Shown here: piece by piece, positions 21,870 through 33,402 of the stretch
Layout of the letters: each line of letters opens with the position of its first letter
Position numbering within the stretch: the first letter of the stretch is position 1
Assembly: GCF_028640845.1 (NCBI RefSeq)
Contig: NC_080540.1
Span: 97,142,061 to 97,206,060, forward strand
From: Ahaetulla prasina
Taxonomy: Eukaryota > Chordata > Lepidosauria > Squamata > Colubridae
Length of the DNA stretch: 64,000 nucleotides
Reading direction: 5' to 3'
Position numbers and translations under genes: made by a program
Notes under the pieces: model-generated
Seen by the model: only the letters and a program-made list of their open reading frames with translations
What the model was told of the DNA's origin: nothing
Database searches by the model: none

Positions 21870-22296
21870 TGTGTGTGTTGTGTTGTGTTTTCTGAACTCT
21901 TGAACATGTATGTTATTCAGCTACAATTACTCAGGGAAAGTTGATTTTGGAACATCACATGTAAAATTCATCTGGTACTCCTCTCCAGAAGTATAAATAT
22001 AAATTAAAGCTCAAATCTATGTCTTATCCCAAGGATCATTGTTTAGAAGACAACTCCCATGCATCCAAAGGGAATGAGTTCTTTAGGAAGAGAAAATATA
22101 TCTGGCCCTGTTCTCATAACATATTTAGTTGAGCAATGAGGGGAAATTGTGCCATGGAAACCAAAAAACGAAAAAACTGGGACAGATAAACCAATCAATT
22201 AAGTCTAAGGGGTAGTTTGTAGCCCCATACAGCTCTCTGCCTTTGGAGAAAAAGATTTAAGTCCTACAAGGCAATATGGAAATAGGTATCCTTTCT
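19758..22296. other. Non-coding interval
   Basis: No gene or RNA identified over about 2.5 kb. It contains short C-runs and (CA)n at 20597-20627 and the (TG)n tract listed separately. ORFs of 60-80 codons here lack features. Confidence 0.5.
21836..21890. repeat. (TG)n microsatellite
   Basis: Interrupted TG repeat, ending in TGTTG units. Confidence 0.93.
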
Positions 22297-22395
22297 TGTC
22301 CCTATGTGGTTTATTTGCTCACTGGAATCGAGCCGCCGACCTCATTGGTGCGCAGGCCCAGCGTCTTACCACGCGAGCCACCATGGCCCCATGGT
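22297..22395 (-). mobile_element. tRNA-like SINE head (Sauria-SINE-like)
   Basis: In reverse complement: GGCCATGGTGGCTCGCGTGG (A box TGGCTCGCGTGG), AAGACGCTGGGCC, then the B-box region GGCGGCTCGATTCC. The order and spacing fit a tRNA-derived Pol III promoter and resemble the head of squamate Sauria SINEs. The body is mostly missing. There is no tRNA cloverleaf with acceptor pairing, so it is not a tRNA gene. Confidence 0.65.
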
Positions 22396-23584
22396 TTTTG
22401 TTCATCCACAGCCATTCTAATTCAGCACTATTTAAGACTAAAGCAACACCAGACCCTACTCAGCTAAGAGATACAGTATATCCTTGCTAATAAAAACATT
22501 GCTAATAAAAATACTGACAGCATTACTATGCTTCATTTCTTGGTAGAATTATAAATATGATAGATTTTTCCTAAAAAGAAATAAATAATTTGAAATGGTA
22601 AATTGAATGCTTTTGAAAAAGAGCCACCTAGGAATTCTGGCGCTTGCTCAAAAAAACATATGCCAATAAGTGTTTTTTAAAGAATGGATTCACTTGCAAC
22701 TAAACCAGTGAGGGTGTTTATCAAACAGAGAAAATCTATTTCATATGCAAACAAAGATGTGAATGTTCTAAATATTAGTAGAAAAAGATTCTGTCACTGA
22801 GGGGGAATATTTTCAGTAATGTGGCTATAAAGTATATGCATATTATATATGTAGAAAGAGAGCAGGAGACAGATGGGGTGATGATTTTGCTGTTCTCTTG
22901 GGCTAGTACATTTTTTCAGCTTAAGCCAACGAGATGTCATGAACTTGCTTGTTTTTATTCATTCTGAATAATGTTAACTGCACATGTTGTTTTCTATTTA
23001 TGAATAACTTTGTCTACAATGCCAATTTTAATCCTTGTATATTTATCATAAGCAAGCATAGTTTGGATGATTTTTTGCATTGACTTTAGACTCTCAATTA
23101 GAGTGGGTATGTTTATTCCAAAAGCTTAAGAAGATGCCTATGGCATTGTATCATTCCATCTATACAATTTAGGATGCTGCAGTTTATTTAAAAATCCCCC
23201 TCTTTTAATTGCTAACATTTTAGATTTCAGTGGATTTCTCTAGTTCTATATACTGCCAGTCCGAAAATACATGGGAAGATATACAGCATGTTCTGAATCT
23301 TTCATGTATATCTGAAACATATAATTGGAAGCTATTTTGGACATGGTCCACATCACCACAATTAAGGTTTTAAAGGCAGTATATGTTGGATGTAAGATAC
23401 TTGAAGATGTTGTTATATTTGTACAAATACAACTACAAATATTTGGCGTAGGCAACAAGTCAGCCTCATAAAGTAAAAGTTCAGTCAAGAGATGAGTTTT
23501 GCACAGCTTCTCATCTTTCTGCTGACTTAGTTTTTTATTGGCTACCATCGTGAAGCTGAAACTGCTTTTTCTAAGCAACTGTTC
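22396..23584. other. AT-rich non-coding interval
   Basis: No gene seen. The 131-codon minus ORF at 23246-23641 has no recognisable domain and runs into the MITE that follows. Confidence 0.5.
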
Positions 23585-23948
23585 ACAAGTAGTCCTTGAC
23601 TTATATCCACCGTTCACCCCAAAATTTCCTTTGCTAAGCAAGATGGTTATTAATTTGGTTTTGCCCCATTTTGCAACCTTTCTTGCCGCAACTGTTAGGT
23701 GAATCTTGGCAGTTGTTGTTAGTAATATGGCTGTTAAGTGAATCTGGCTTCCCCATTAACTCTCCTTGTCAAATGGCCACAAATGGCCACATGGCCATCG
23801 GACACAGCTATTGTCATAAATAAATGCCAGTATCTGAATTCGGATCATGTGAACATGGGGATGCTACAATGGTCATGTCAATTTTTTTAGTTCTGTTGTA
23901 ACTTTAAATGTTCACTAAATGAATGGCTGCAAGTTAAGGTCTACTTGT
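23585..23948. mobile_element. Old MITE of a dispersed squamate family
   Basis: 364 bp with terminal inverted repeats: left ACAAGTAGTCCTTGACTTA, right (inverted) ACAAGTAGACCTTAACTTG. The interior is the repetitive 'TTAAGTGAATCTGGCTTCCCC', 'GATCATGTGAACATGGGGATG' sequence. I see no clear target duplication. A piece of the same family lies inside the hAT element near 26078-26118. Confidence 0.7.
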
Positions 23949-25103
23949 ACTAACTTTGCAATCATTCCCTCTCCTACATGTATTTTGTTAACTGTAGACA
24001 TCTCAATAAATCATATCCTATCATTAGTCATCAACTAATCATCAGTGTCCACTGATGAAATATCTACTGACCAGTCTATACAACTAAACAAAAAATATTT
24101 CATGCCGGTACCTCTAACAATTGCTGCTGGCAATAAATTATTTTAAAAAGACAGGAAAAGCACAGTGTAGTTGTTGTTCTTGTAAACCAAGGTGCATTTG
24201 CAAGTGACTTGCAGGGTCTAAACCATATCTGTGTGTATATATGAAAAACCAAAGAAAAACCAAAGTGGTTAATCGTGTAATGAAATTCAACTGTTTTTAT
24301 ATACTTGGAATGAATTTATAACAAATCCAAATTTCCTCTGGTGATACATAAAAACCCTATGTGATGGTTCTAACCTGACAGGAATTTTCAAAGCTAAAGG
24401 CTAGATTAAAAATTCAATTTTTATACAGTTGGTTAGATTGTCAAAAAGAAAACCATATGGTAGCAAATACATTGTATGTGTGATTAATTAGTCAATAGCT
24501 ATTGCATGAAATAAATATGAAGTCATAATGAATAAGAGAATAACAGTGTAACATTATGGCCAAGAATACTAAGGTAACCATAGTTTCCTACATTGTATTA
24601 GTAATAATACTTGGAACGCTGCAATTATTTTAGACAGAATTGTAAATATGAATGATCCATGCAAGTCAAAATCTAGGGATGTTTACCATTATTAGGTCTC
24701 ATGTGTCAAGTCCTGTCAAGCATCACTATTTCAGGATTCACTTTATTTTATCACTTCAGACTAGAGTCAATTTCTGTCTATAACAAAAAGCATAAAAGAA
24801 GCATAAAAGAACAATATCTGTAGGAACCAGGGTGTATGAAAAAACAGTTGAATTGGGTTTTATCTAAATGTTGATGGAGCTCCATTTCAAATGTGCCTAT
24901 TCTCAATAACATTAATATATAAATGTTGAAGAAACTGGTAGGCTCCTGCAAAGAATATGTGGAGAACCTGAAAAAATAACTACGGAGATAATGAACAAGA
25001 TTGCATCTGAAATCTGTGTCCCAGCTTAAAAAATAAAATGAAGAAAATCAGGTAATGTAAAAAAACTGTGATTAACAAAGTCCATTTGTTCGATATGGCA
25101 TAT
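23949..25103. other. AT-rich non-coding interval
   Basis: No gene or repeat recognised. Confidence 0.55.
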
Positions 25104-25111
25104 ACTGTACC

Positions 25112-26271
25112 CAGTGGTGGAATTCTGCCGGTTCTAGACGGTTCGGCCGAACCATTTGTTAAATTGCCGGTTTGCCCCGCCCCTTGCCCCTCCTCTCCCC
25201 ACCATTACTTACTGGTGTCTGTCGGCGGCCGTGTGGTGCTTGGATCAGGTGGGCTGCGAGGCCGCCGACCGAAGCAGGCCTCCATCCAGGTGTCTCTCTA
25301 GCCAGCGATTAAAGCGCCTCGCTGGCCATGTGGCCAGCGAGGTGCTTTAATCGCTGGCTAGAGAGACCCTTGTATGGTGGCCTCGCAGCCCAGCCGATCC
25401 AAGCGCCACGCGGCCGCCGACAGATACCGGTAAGTAATGGTGCGGAGGGGCATCTTCATCCCAGCTTTTTCCATTCAATTTCCCCCCCACAATTTAGCAG
25501 CCACTTCCATTACCCTGACAAGCAGGGAGCAGCGGCAGCTTCTACACTCTGCTAGGCTGTGAGCCCTCAGCACGGGGAAAAAAAAAATCCTCCTCTCTCC
25601 CCATAGCTTTTGGTGCCACCGGGCGCATGCGCAGCCGCTCGCGCTGCCTTCTTCCCGCTGCCGCTGATTCCCCACCCCCTTTGCTTTTCAAGATGCGTTC
25701 GGCTTCGTCTCCTTACATGGCGGACCTGGCCTCGGCGTGACGGGAATGAGCTGACTCGGTCATGGCCCAGCCTGGGGAGACCCCGGCTTCGGGAAGGGAA
25801 GGGAAGGCCGGTGGTGGTGATGGGGGCAGGCAGGGGCAGGAGGAGGAGGGGGAGCCGGCGCCGGCCTGAGGCGCGGTTTGCTAATTCTGCCTCGACCTGG
25901 GTGCAAAAGGGGGCATGGGAAGAGGAGAGGAATGCAGGCCGCAGAGGGAGCGAGGGAAGGAAGGGAGGAAAGGAAGGAGGAAGGAGGGGGTGGTGGGCAT
26001 AGAAGGAGCGAAGCCCCTCGCACTCCTCCACCAGCCGCCAGCGCTTCTTCCCTTCCCCGCGCCCATCCGCGCGTGAGGATGGTCATAAGTGCGAGGACTG
26101 ATCAAAAATGACTTTTTTTAGCCCTCTGAGTAGTTTCTATGCCCATAGCCACGCCCACCCGGTCACATGACCAGCCAGCCATGCCTACCCAGTCACATGA
26201 CCAGCTAGCCACACCCCAAAATAAGCCACGCCTACAGAAGCGGTTGTTAAAAAAGTTGAATCCCACCACTG
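25112..26271. mobile_element. hAT-like element with GC-rich cargo
   Basis: 1,160 bp flanked by perfect 8-bp ACTGTACC duplications (25104-25111, 26272-26279). Ends are CAGTGGTGGAATTC and, inverted, CAGTGGTGGGATTC. There is no transposase. The outer parts are ordinary hAT MITE sequence (repeated 'CCACGCC', 'GGTCACATGACC' blocks at 26110-26240). The interior is very different from the flanks: a 120-bp-arm palindrome (25199-25445), then about 600 bp of CpG-rich, promoter-like DNA (25480-26070). Confidence 0.85.
25199..25445. repeat. Inverted repeat inside the hAT element
   Basis: Left arm 25199-25328 and right arm 25329-25445 are imperfect reverse complements: CACCATTACTTACTGG against CCGGTAAGTAATGGTG, GTCGGCGGCCG against CGGCCGCCGAC, and CTAGCCAGCGATTAAAGC against GCTTTAATCGCTGGCTAG. 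The arms meet with almost no spacer. Confidence 0.85.
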
Positions 26272-26279
26272 ACTGTACC

Positions 26280-26975
26280 TTTCATTCATTTCATTTCATT
26301 TATTAAATTTTTATACCGCCCTTCTCCCGCAGGACTCAGGGCGGTGTACAGGCAAATAAAAACAAACAAGACACTATATATAAAATATAAAATTAAAAAA
26401 CTTATTATAATTTGCCTAAAAATTTAAAAATCTATAAAAAACTAAAACCCCGTTTAAAATTAATAATAACTATAAAATCCATAAAAATTAACCCAGCCCC
26501 GCGCGAATAAAAAGATGTGTCTTCAGTTCGCGGCGAAAGGTCCGAAGGTCAGGTATTTGGCGTAAACCGGGGGGAAGTTCGTTCCAGAGGGGGGGACCCC
26601 CCACAGAGAAGGACCTCCCCCGGGGGGCCGCCAGCCGACATTGCTTGGCGGACGGCACCCTGAGAAGTCCCTCTCTGTGAGAGCGTACGGGTCGGTGGGA
26701 GGCATATGGTAACAGTAGGCGGTCCCGTAAGTATCCCGGCCCTAAGCCATGGAGTGCTTTAAAGGTCATAACCAAAACCTTAAAGTGCACCCGAAAAGCC
26801 ACAGGAAGCCAGTGCAGTCTGCGCAGGAGAGGTGTTACATGGGAGGTACGCGACACTCCCTCTATCACCCGCGCAGCTGCATTCTGGACTAGCTGAAGCC
26901 TTCGAGTGCACCTCAAGGGGAGCCCCATGTAGAGAGCATTACAATAATCCAAGCGAGAGGTAACGAGTGCGTGAC
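26280..26975 (-). mobile_element. L2-clade LINE, strongly 5'-truncated
   Basis: Only about 690 bp of the 3' end remain on the minus strand: C-terminal coding part, 3' UTR and the stem-loop at 26315-26345. The tail is (CATTT)n-like at 26283-26305. It starts exactly at the right target duplication of the hAT element, so the two are adjacent insertions. Confidence 0.88.
26488..26952 (-). pseudogene. L2 ORF2 C-terminus
   Basis: Open minus frame (155 codons) of the L2 C-terminal domain: DYCNALYMGLPL, LQLVQNAAARVIEG, LRRLHWLPVAFRV, FKALHGLGPGYL, HREGLLRVPSAKQCRLAAPR and ELKTHLFIRAGLG before the stop. It has no RT core left. Confidence 0.88.
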
Positions 26976-27687
26976 CGTACCGTATTCTTTCTTGAAGTAC
27001 ACAAACTAAATCAATATTTCCCTAGGTATCAGTATATAAGGAGAGCTAGGCCTTTTTGAATTCCTATTATTCCCCTTGGCTGAACAGCGGAATTATTTTG
27101 GGTTTGGTTCAGTGTGGAGCATTTGGTTGGAGTTAATTGGTTCCATTAAAACACAGTTGCACTTGTTTTGTCCCAAGCCTGGATTTATTTATTTATTTAT
27201 TTATTTTTATTTGATGCCCATCCAATCACATTTTTTTAAAGAAAAGCATCAGCAGTGAGTAAGCAATCAAGATGAAAGCATGTAGACTTTCCATTCAGTT
27301 CACAAAAATACAGAATACTGAATGGTAAGAAAAGAAAAACAGTAAACAAGCCAAAATCAAATGAGATAGAAAGCAAACTTTAAAAGACATGATCCAACTC
27401 AAAATGGAAGTGGCGATGGCAGTCATGCAACCTAGAGAGAATGGGAGATATAATTCACAGATTTGAAAGCCACCGAAGGGTGATCAAGAGAATATCGAAA
27501 AGCCAATTTCTTTGTTTTTCTTTCTTATTGGGGATATGCTTGCTAGCTATAAATCTGGCCATCGCTGTGATTTAGATCTGCAGATAAAAAGGAGAACCAG
27601 GAAGCTGGGAGCAACACAGATATACATTGGTGAAGTTTATACGTCACCAGTCTATATACTTGCTATCCCTAGGAAAACACTATAGAC
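26976..27687. other. Non-coding interval
   Basis: No gene seen; (TTTA)n at 27182-27208. Confidence 0.5.
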
Positions 27688-28042
27688 CAGAGGAGGTTAA
27701 CTTTTTTGCCATCGTGTGCCAAAAACAGGGAGAGTGTGTGGTGGTCACATCATGCATGCCCACACCATAATTCTATGCCCCTGTGCATGTGCATGCAACC
27801 CCCCCTCCCACCACTTTTGGGTGGCATGGTTTTTTGCTTTTCCCAGGCTCTAGAGCCTCTCTAGGAGACTGATCCTTCCCTACCACCCGGAAGCCTTCCA
27901 GAGGCCGAAACAGCTTGTTTCCTACTTCCAGTGGGCCCAGAACGTCTGAAAATCAGCTGGCCGGCAGAGCTGAGCTTGCATGCCCACCAATATGGCTCCA
28001 TGTGCCACTAGTGGCATGGGTGCCATAGGTTCACCATCACAG
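27688..28042. mobile_element. hAT MITE
   Basis: 355 bp flanked by a perfect 8-bp CTATAGAC duplication (27680-27687, 28043-28050). Ends are CAGAGGAGGTTAAC and, inverted, CTGTGATGGTGAAC. The interior is GC-richer with repeated GCATGCCCAC words. No transposase. Confidence 0.85.
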
Positions 28043-28139
28043 CTATAGACCCTCAAAACAGATATAAAGAAACAAAAGAAATAGCACAATATTGGAAACT
28101 ATTAGAAAGCGGCAGGGTGTCTAGAGTCTACTTAACAAA

Positions 28140-31100
28140 GATTCCTTGTCAATTCCTTGGAGGTGGTGGTTGGAGGACAGCGGGAAGGCGTTGGAGATGT
28201 GGTGGACTTATCAGCCTGGAGACCCTCTTTGGACAGTTTAACATCTGCTACGCCTCTTCTGGCCTTGTTGGCATTCTTGGCCTGTGTGGGCCCTTTTGGG
28301 GCCTTGGAAGACGCAGGAGATGCAACAGAGGCCGACATCGCTTATGAAGGAACATCCCCCTCCCCCTCTTCTTACACCAGGATGTTTGATTTTAGACCTC
28401 CGACAGACTACCATCTGGACTGTTTTGCGGTTTCTATTCTTGTCTATCCTTATTAGGATTATCAGCATTCTGGTTTATTTATTTTTTCATGTCATCATTT
28501 TAGGCCTGTTTTTATCTAGGACCAATACCATCAGATACCAGCATTAACTTTACCATCATTCTTGCCTTTCGGAGTTGGACCCCCTTTCGCCGGTCCTATC
28601 TTCTATTACGACGCTACTCTTCTTATGAACTCTTGCAACTGCGAGGTGCCCCGCCTCGCAGATATGGCCCTCCGCACTACCGAGGGCCGGCCTCTATAAT
28701 GAGTTTTGGGACCCACAGAGGTGGCATGCGAAAAAAAGAACCTGTGGGGTTTTTAAATAGGGAATTTTAAGGGTTGGGAGGGTAAGGTCGGGTAATGGGG
28801 TAGCCCGTCGGGGGTTCAAAGGGGAGGTATTGCCAGTCCCAGTGCATGCTCACGGCACCATTTTACCGGGTCCGAAGACAGGGGGGGAGGAGGATGATCA
28901 GAGCGGAGTGTGTTATTCCATCTGTACGGTGAGTGGGAGAGGCAGATATGGCGGAGGCAAGGGGTCGTATCGTTCTCTGGGAGCACGTGCTCGATGTTTT
29001 AAAGCGATCACGTGCTCCGGCCCCTTAGTCCTTACTCGTTCCCCGGATGGTCAGGATCCTCAGAGCTTGGGTCTTAGGTTGATGCTGTGCAATGCCCGCT
29101 CCGTGGTTAATAAGGCTCCCTTGATTCATGATCTTATCCAGAGGAGTCCGCGGACTTTACGGGCATTACGGAGACCTGGTTGGGCACAGAGGGGTGTTCC
29201 CTGGTTGAGTTGTGCCCACCAGGTTTCCGTGCATTCATCAGCCGAGGCCCAAGGTAGGGGTGGGGGTGGCGGTTGTGATTAAGGAAAGCCTAGAGCCGAG
29301 GAGTCCACTGTGTCTCAGATAGCTGGTTGTGAATCCCTCCTTGTGAAGTGGGGCCATAGGAATCAGATGGGTCTGTTGATCACGTACCTGGCTCCTTGCT
29401 GCGTGACTACAGCCCTACCTGAGCTGCTGGAGATGCTTGCCGAGGTGGCAGTTGAGATTCCCAGACTCCTGGTCATGGGAGATTTCAACTTGCCATCGGC
29501 GGCTTGTCGTCAACGGCAGTCCAGGAGTTCCTGGCTTCCATGACGGCCATGGACCTGATTCAAGTAACTGATGGCCCTACACACACGGGGGGAGGCACAC
29601 TAGACTTGATCTTTATCTCTGGACAGTGGATTAATGATCTGGAATTAGGAGATTTAGTGACAGAACCGGTGTCATGGTCAGATCATTTTCTCCTTCCCCT
29701 AGACTTTCGGACCGCCGCTCACCACCGCGGGAGGCGGAGCCAATGCGTTGGTTCCGTCCCAGGCGCCTGATGGACCCGGAGAGGTTCCAGGCGGAGCTTG
29801 GGCGTTTCCTGAGGATCTTGCCCACGGCACGACTGAAGAACTAGTTGCGGCCTGGGAGCGGGCGCGGCTGGGGCTTTGGACCGTGTCGTGCCTTTGCGAC
29901 CTCTGACCCGGCGTAGATCTCACTTGGCTCCATGGTTCTCTGAGGAGCTGAGGAGATGAAAGCCCGGGAGAAGACGCCTAGAGAGCACCTGGAGGTCTAG
30001 CCGTTCCGAGGCTGATCGGACACTAGTGAGGTCTTTTACTAAGACCTATCTAGTGGCAATGAGGGAGACGAAGCGTTCCTACGTTTCCTCCCTCATTGCA
30101 TCGGCAGATAACCGCCCAGCCGCCCTGTTCCGGGTGACCCGTTCCCTCCTTCGCCAGGAGGGGCGGGATGACCCCCTGCAGGGACGGGCTGAGGAGTTTA
30201 ACGGTTATCTATACGATAAAATCGTTCAGCTTCGGGATAGTTTAGACCAAAATTGCAATGGTCCAGATGGGATGGAGGAGGCACGTCTTGTTGAGGTAGT
30301 TTGGGATGAGTTTGAGTCTGTGGCTCTCGAGGGGCGTGGACAGGTTGCTGGGAAGGTTACATGCAACCACATGTTTACTGGACCCGTGTCCTTCCTGGCT
30401 GGTGCTGGCTACTCAGGAAGTGACACGAGGCTGGCTCAGGGAATTATAAATGCTTCATTGATGGAAGGGTTTTCCTGCCGCCTTGAAAGAGGCGGTGGTG
30501 AGACCCTCCTCAAGAAGCCTTCCTGGACCCAGCTATTTTGGGTAACTATCGTCCAGTCTCAACCTTCGCTTTGTGGCGAAGGTTGTAGAGAGTGTGGTTG
30601 CGTGGCAGCTTCCCAGTACCTGGATGAAGCTGTCTATCTAGACCCGTTCAGTCCGGCTTCCGGTCCGGTCACAGCACGGAGACAGCTTTGGTCGCGTTGG
30701 TGGATGACCTCTGGAGGGCCAGGGACAGGGGTGTCCCTCTGCCTTGGTCCTATTAGATCTCTCAGCGGCTTCGGATACCATCGATCATGGTATCCTGCTG
30801 CGCCGGTTGGAGGGATTGGGAGTGGGAGGCACCGTTTATCGGTGGTTCTCCTCCTATCTCTCCGACCGGTCGCAGACGGTGTTGACAGGGGGGCAGAGGT
30901 CGACCGCGAGGCGCCTCACTTGTGGGGTGCCTCAGGGGTCGATTCTATCGCCCCTCCTGTTCAACATCTATATGAAGCCGCTGGGCGAGGTCATCAGTGG
31001 TTTTGGGGTGAGTTATCATCTGTACGCTGACGATACGCAGCTGTACTTTTCCACCCCGGACCACCCCAACGAAGCTGTCGAAGTGCTGTCCCGGTGTTTG

Positions 31101-32080
31101 GAAGCCGTACGGGTCTGGATGGGGAGAAACAGACTCAAGCTCAATCCCTCCAAGACGGAGTGGCTGTGGATGCCGGCACCCCGGTTCAGTCAGCTGCAGC
31201 TGCAGCTGGCTGTGAAGCGAGTTATTGGCCCCAACGGAGAGGGTGCGCAACTTGGGTGTCCTCTTGGATGGGCGGCTGTCGTTTGACGATCATTTGGCGG
31301 CCGTCTCCAAGAGGGCCTTCCACCAAGTTCGCTTGGTGCGCCAGTTGCGCCCCTTCCTTGACCGGGATGCCTTATGCACGGTCACTCATGCCCTCGTAAC
31401 TTCCCGCCTGGGTTATTGCAATGCTCTCTACATGGGGCTGCCTTGAAGTGCACCGGAGGCTGCAGTTAGTCCAGAATGCAGCTGCGCGGGTAATAGTGGG
31501 AGCAACTCGTTGCTCCCATGTAACACCACTCCTGCGCAGTCTGCACTGGCTTCCTGTGGTCTTCCGGGTGCGCTTTAAGATTTTGGTCACCACCTTTAAA
31601 GCGCTCCATGGCTTAGGACCCGGGTACTTACGGGACCGCCTGCTGTTACCGTTTGCCTCCCACCGACCCGTACGCTCTCACAGAGAGGGCCTTCTCAGGG
31701 TGCCGTCCGCCAAACAATGTCGGCTGGCGGCCCCCAGGAGTAGGGCCTTCTCTGTGGGAGCTCCCACGCTCTGGAATGAGCTTCCCCCTGGTTTACGTCA
31801 AGTACCTGATCTTCGGACCTTTCGCCGTGAGCTGAAAACGCACTTATTTATTCAAGCGGGACTGGCTTAAAATTTTATTGGGTTAAAATTTTATTGGGTT
31901 ATTTATATTTTAATATTTTAATTTGTTTTAAATTTGGCCATTTTATAATATGCTTGTTTTAATTTCTTTTAATATTGATATTGTGATTTTTTACTTGGCT
32001 GTACACCGCCCTGAGTCCTTCGGGAGAAGGGCGGTATAGAAATTGAATAAAATAAAATAAATAAAATAAAATAAATATTT
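28140..32080 (+). mobile_element. L2-clade LINE, longest copy, decayed
   Basis: Plus-strand L2 with 5' sequence, endonuclease, RT, C-terminal domain, the 3' stem-loop (32005-32035) and an (AATAAA)n-like tail (32042-32080). It aligns with the 50-kb copy from about 28695 onward. Upstream of that, GC-rich sequence (28140-28690) is not in the other copy and may be the rest of the L2 5' UTR. That boundary is uncertain. Confidence 0.85.
28830..31870 (+). pseudogene. L2 ORF2, multiply frameshifted
   Basis: Pieces of one ORF2 in all three plus frames. Endonuclease: [16 protein letters not shown] (about 29080), LLVMGDFNLPSA (29470), GGTLDLIFISGQW (29595), SWSDHFLLPLDF (29680). Linker: SYVSSLIASADNRPAALF (30080). 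RT: LLDLSAASDTIDHG (30750; F-to-S in motif A), TCGVPQGSILSPLLFN (30920), LYADDTQLYF (31020). C-terminal: 31421-31870, ending HLFIQAGLA. At least five frameshifts separate them, so it is dead. Confidence 0.87.
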
Positions 32081-32579
32081 CTAATATAGGATTTTCATGA
32101 CTATACAAAGCAACTATTTTGTTTATGTATTTTGGGAAAAGCCAGTGGAAACAGGCAGTTTAGGACAGATTAAGTCATTTTTTTTAGCCAAGGCAACGTT
32201 TCACAAATGTATACAATTTGTATTAAAGATAAAATTTTATCAACTTATTGCATTAAAAGGGGTATGGCAAAGGTCTAATGTGATGATCTATGCTGCAATC
32301 AAGGGTAGATCAACTCACTAAGTTCATTTCTGCACAGAAAGTATGGAAAATACTTAATAATACTGCCTTTTCTCATGTCAAAATTATATACAATAAATTC
32401 TTGCTTCTCTTCTGAATGTTGGAGTTGTAATATATAGAGGACTTTGGTCCATACATGTTTTCATTGCCCAGTTGTTACAAATCAAGAAGAGGAATAATTG
32501 AAATCCTTATTAACAAATTTCTTCTTCCAGTCCTGAAACTTAGATGGCAGTTATACAAACTTGCATGTAAGGGAAAAGT
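32081..32579. other. AT-rich non-coding interval
   Basis: No gene or repeat recognised. Confidence 0.5.
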
Positions 32580-33402
32580 TTGAAAGAGAAAATCACTGAA
32601 GTGAAGAACATAGATATAAAAAGGAGTCTTATTTTGAGAAAAGAAGATACAACTCATCTCTCAGAACCCCAAGAAGGCCTGAAACATCTGATCAAGAAAA
32701 TAAAAAAAGAAAGTGAGAATTTTGGGCTCTTTCTGAACAGCAAAAAGACAAAGATCAGGACCACTGCAAGGAATGGAAACACTGAAATAGAAATTGATGG
32801 TGAAGAGATAGCATGCATGGAAATATTCACTTTCCTAGGATTGCAAATTCAGAGCGATGAATGCAGCCCAGAAACGTCAGATTACATACAGCAATGATGA
32901 ACATAAACCAAATATGAAAAGCAAGAACATGAGCCTTGGAACCAACTGTAGATTAATCTGCTCTATTGTGTTCCCTGTAGCTACTAATGGTTGTGAAAGT
33001 TGGATTTTAAAAAAAGCAAGACATGAAGAAAATCAGCTCATTTGTGCTGGGGTGCTAGAGAAGGCTCCTGCATATTCTTTGAACAGCAAAGGTTACCGAC
33101 AAGCAAATACTGTAGACATAGCACCAGATACGTCACTAGAAGGAAAATCACAAAACCTTGTCTGACTTACTTTGGTCATGTCATGTAGGGGGAATTCACT
33201 GGAGAAAGCAATTATCTTTGGAAGAGTTAGCAGTAGAAGGAAACCAGGCTGCCAAAGAACACGGTGGCTGGACACCATCAAAGTTGACACCAGCCAGAGC
33301 ATTAAAAAACTCAAAAAAGCAGTGCAAGATGTGGAGAAACTTGGCCCATAGAATTGCCAAGAGATTGGTCATCATCATCATCATCAAGAAAAGGAAAACA
33401 TA
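32580..33402 (+). pseudogene. RTE/BovB-like LINE, ORF C-terminal remnant
   Basis: Three frames give a recognisable order: GLKHLIKKIKKESENFGL and LNSKKTKI (32670-32760), then FTFLGLQIQSD (32830), then CESWILKKARHEENQL (32985), then a FGHVM-type block and a RW(L)DTIK-type block near 33170-33290, and finally a (CAT)n run at 33371-33386. This is the thumb and C-terminal region of RTE/BovB-type reverse transcriptases. No catalytic palm remains. Clade assignment is moderate. Confidence 0.55.

Noticed and set aside
22297..22395. tRNA gene candidate
   Set aside because: A and B boxes are present but no acceptor-stem pairing; it is a SINE head.
23246..23641. 131-codon minus ORF
   Set aside because: It runs into a MITE terminal repeat and shows no protein features.
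25567..26031. 154-codon minus ORF and overlapping plus ORFs in the GC-rich hAT interior
   Set aside because: Open frames are expected by chance in GC-rich DNA; no domain, and low-complexity Pro/Leu/Ser composition.
28157..28456. Possible protein gene upstream of the 28-kb L2
   Set aside because: Both strands are open over the same bases and neither product has a recognisable motif.
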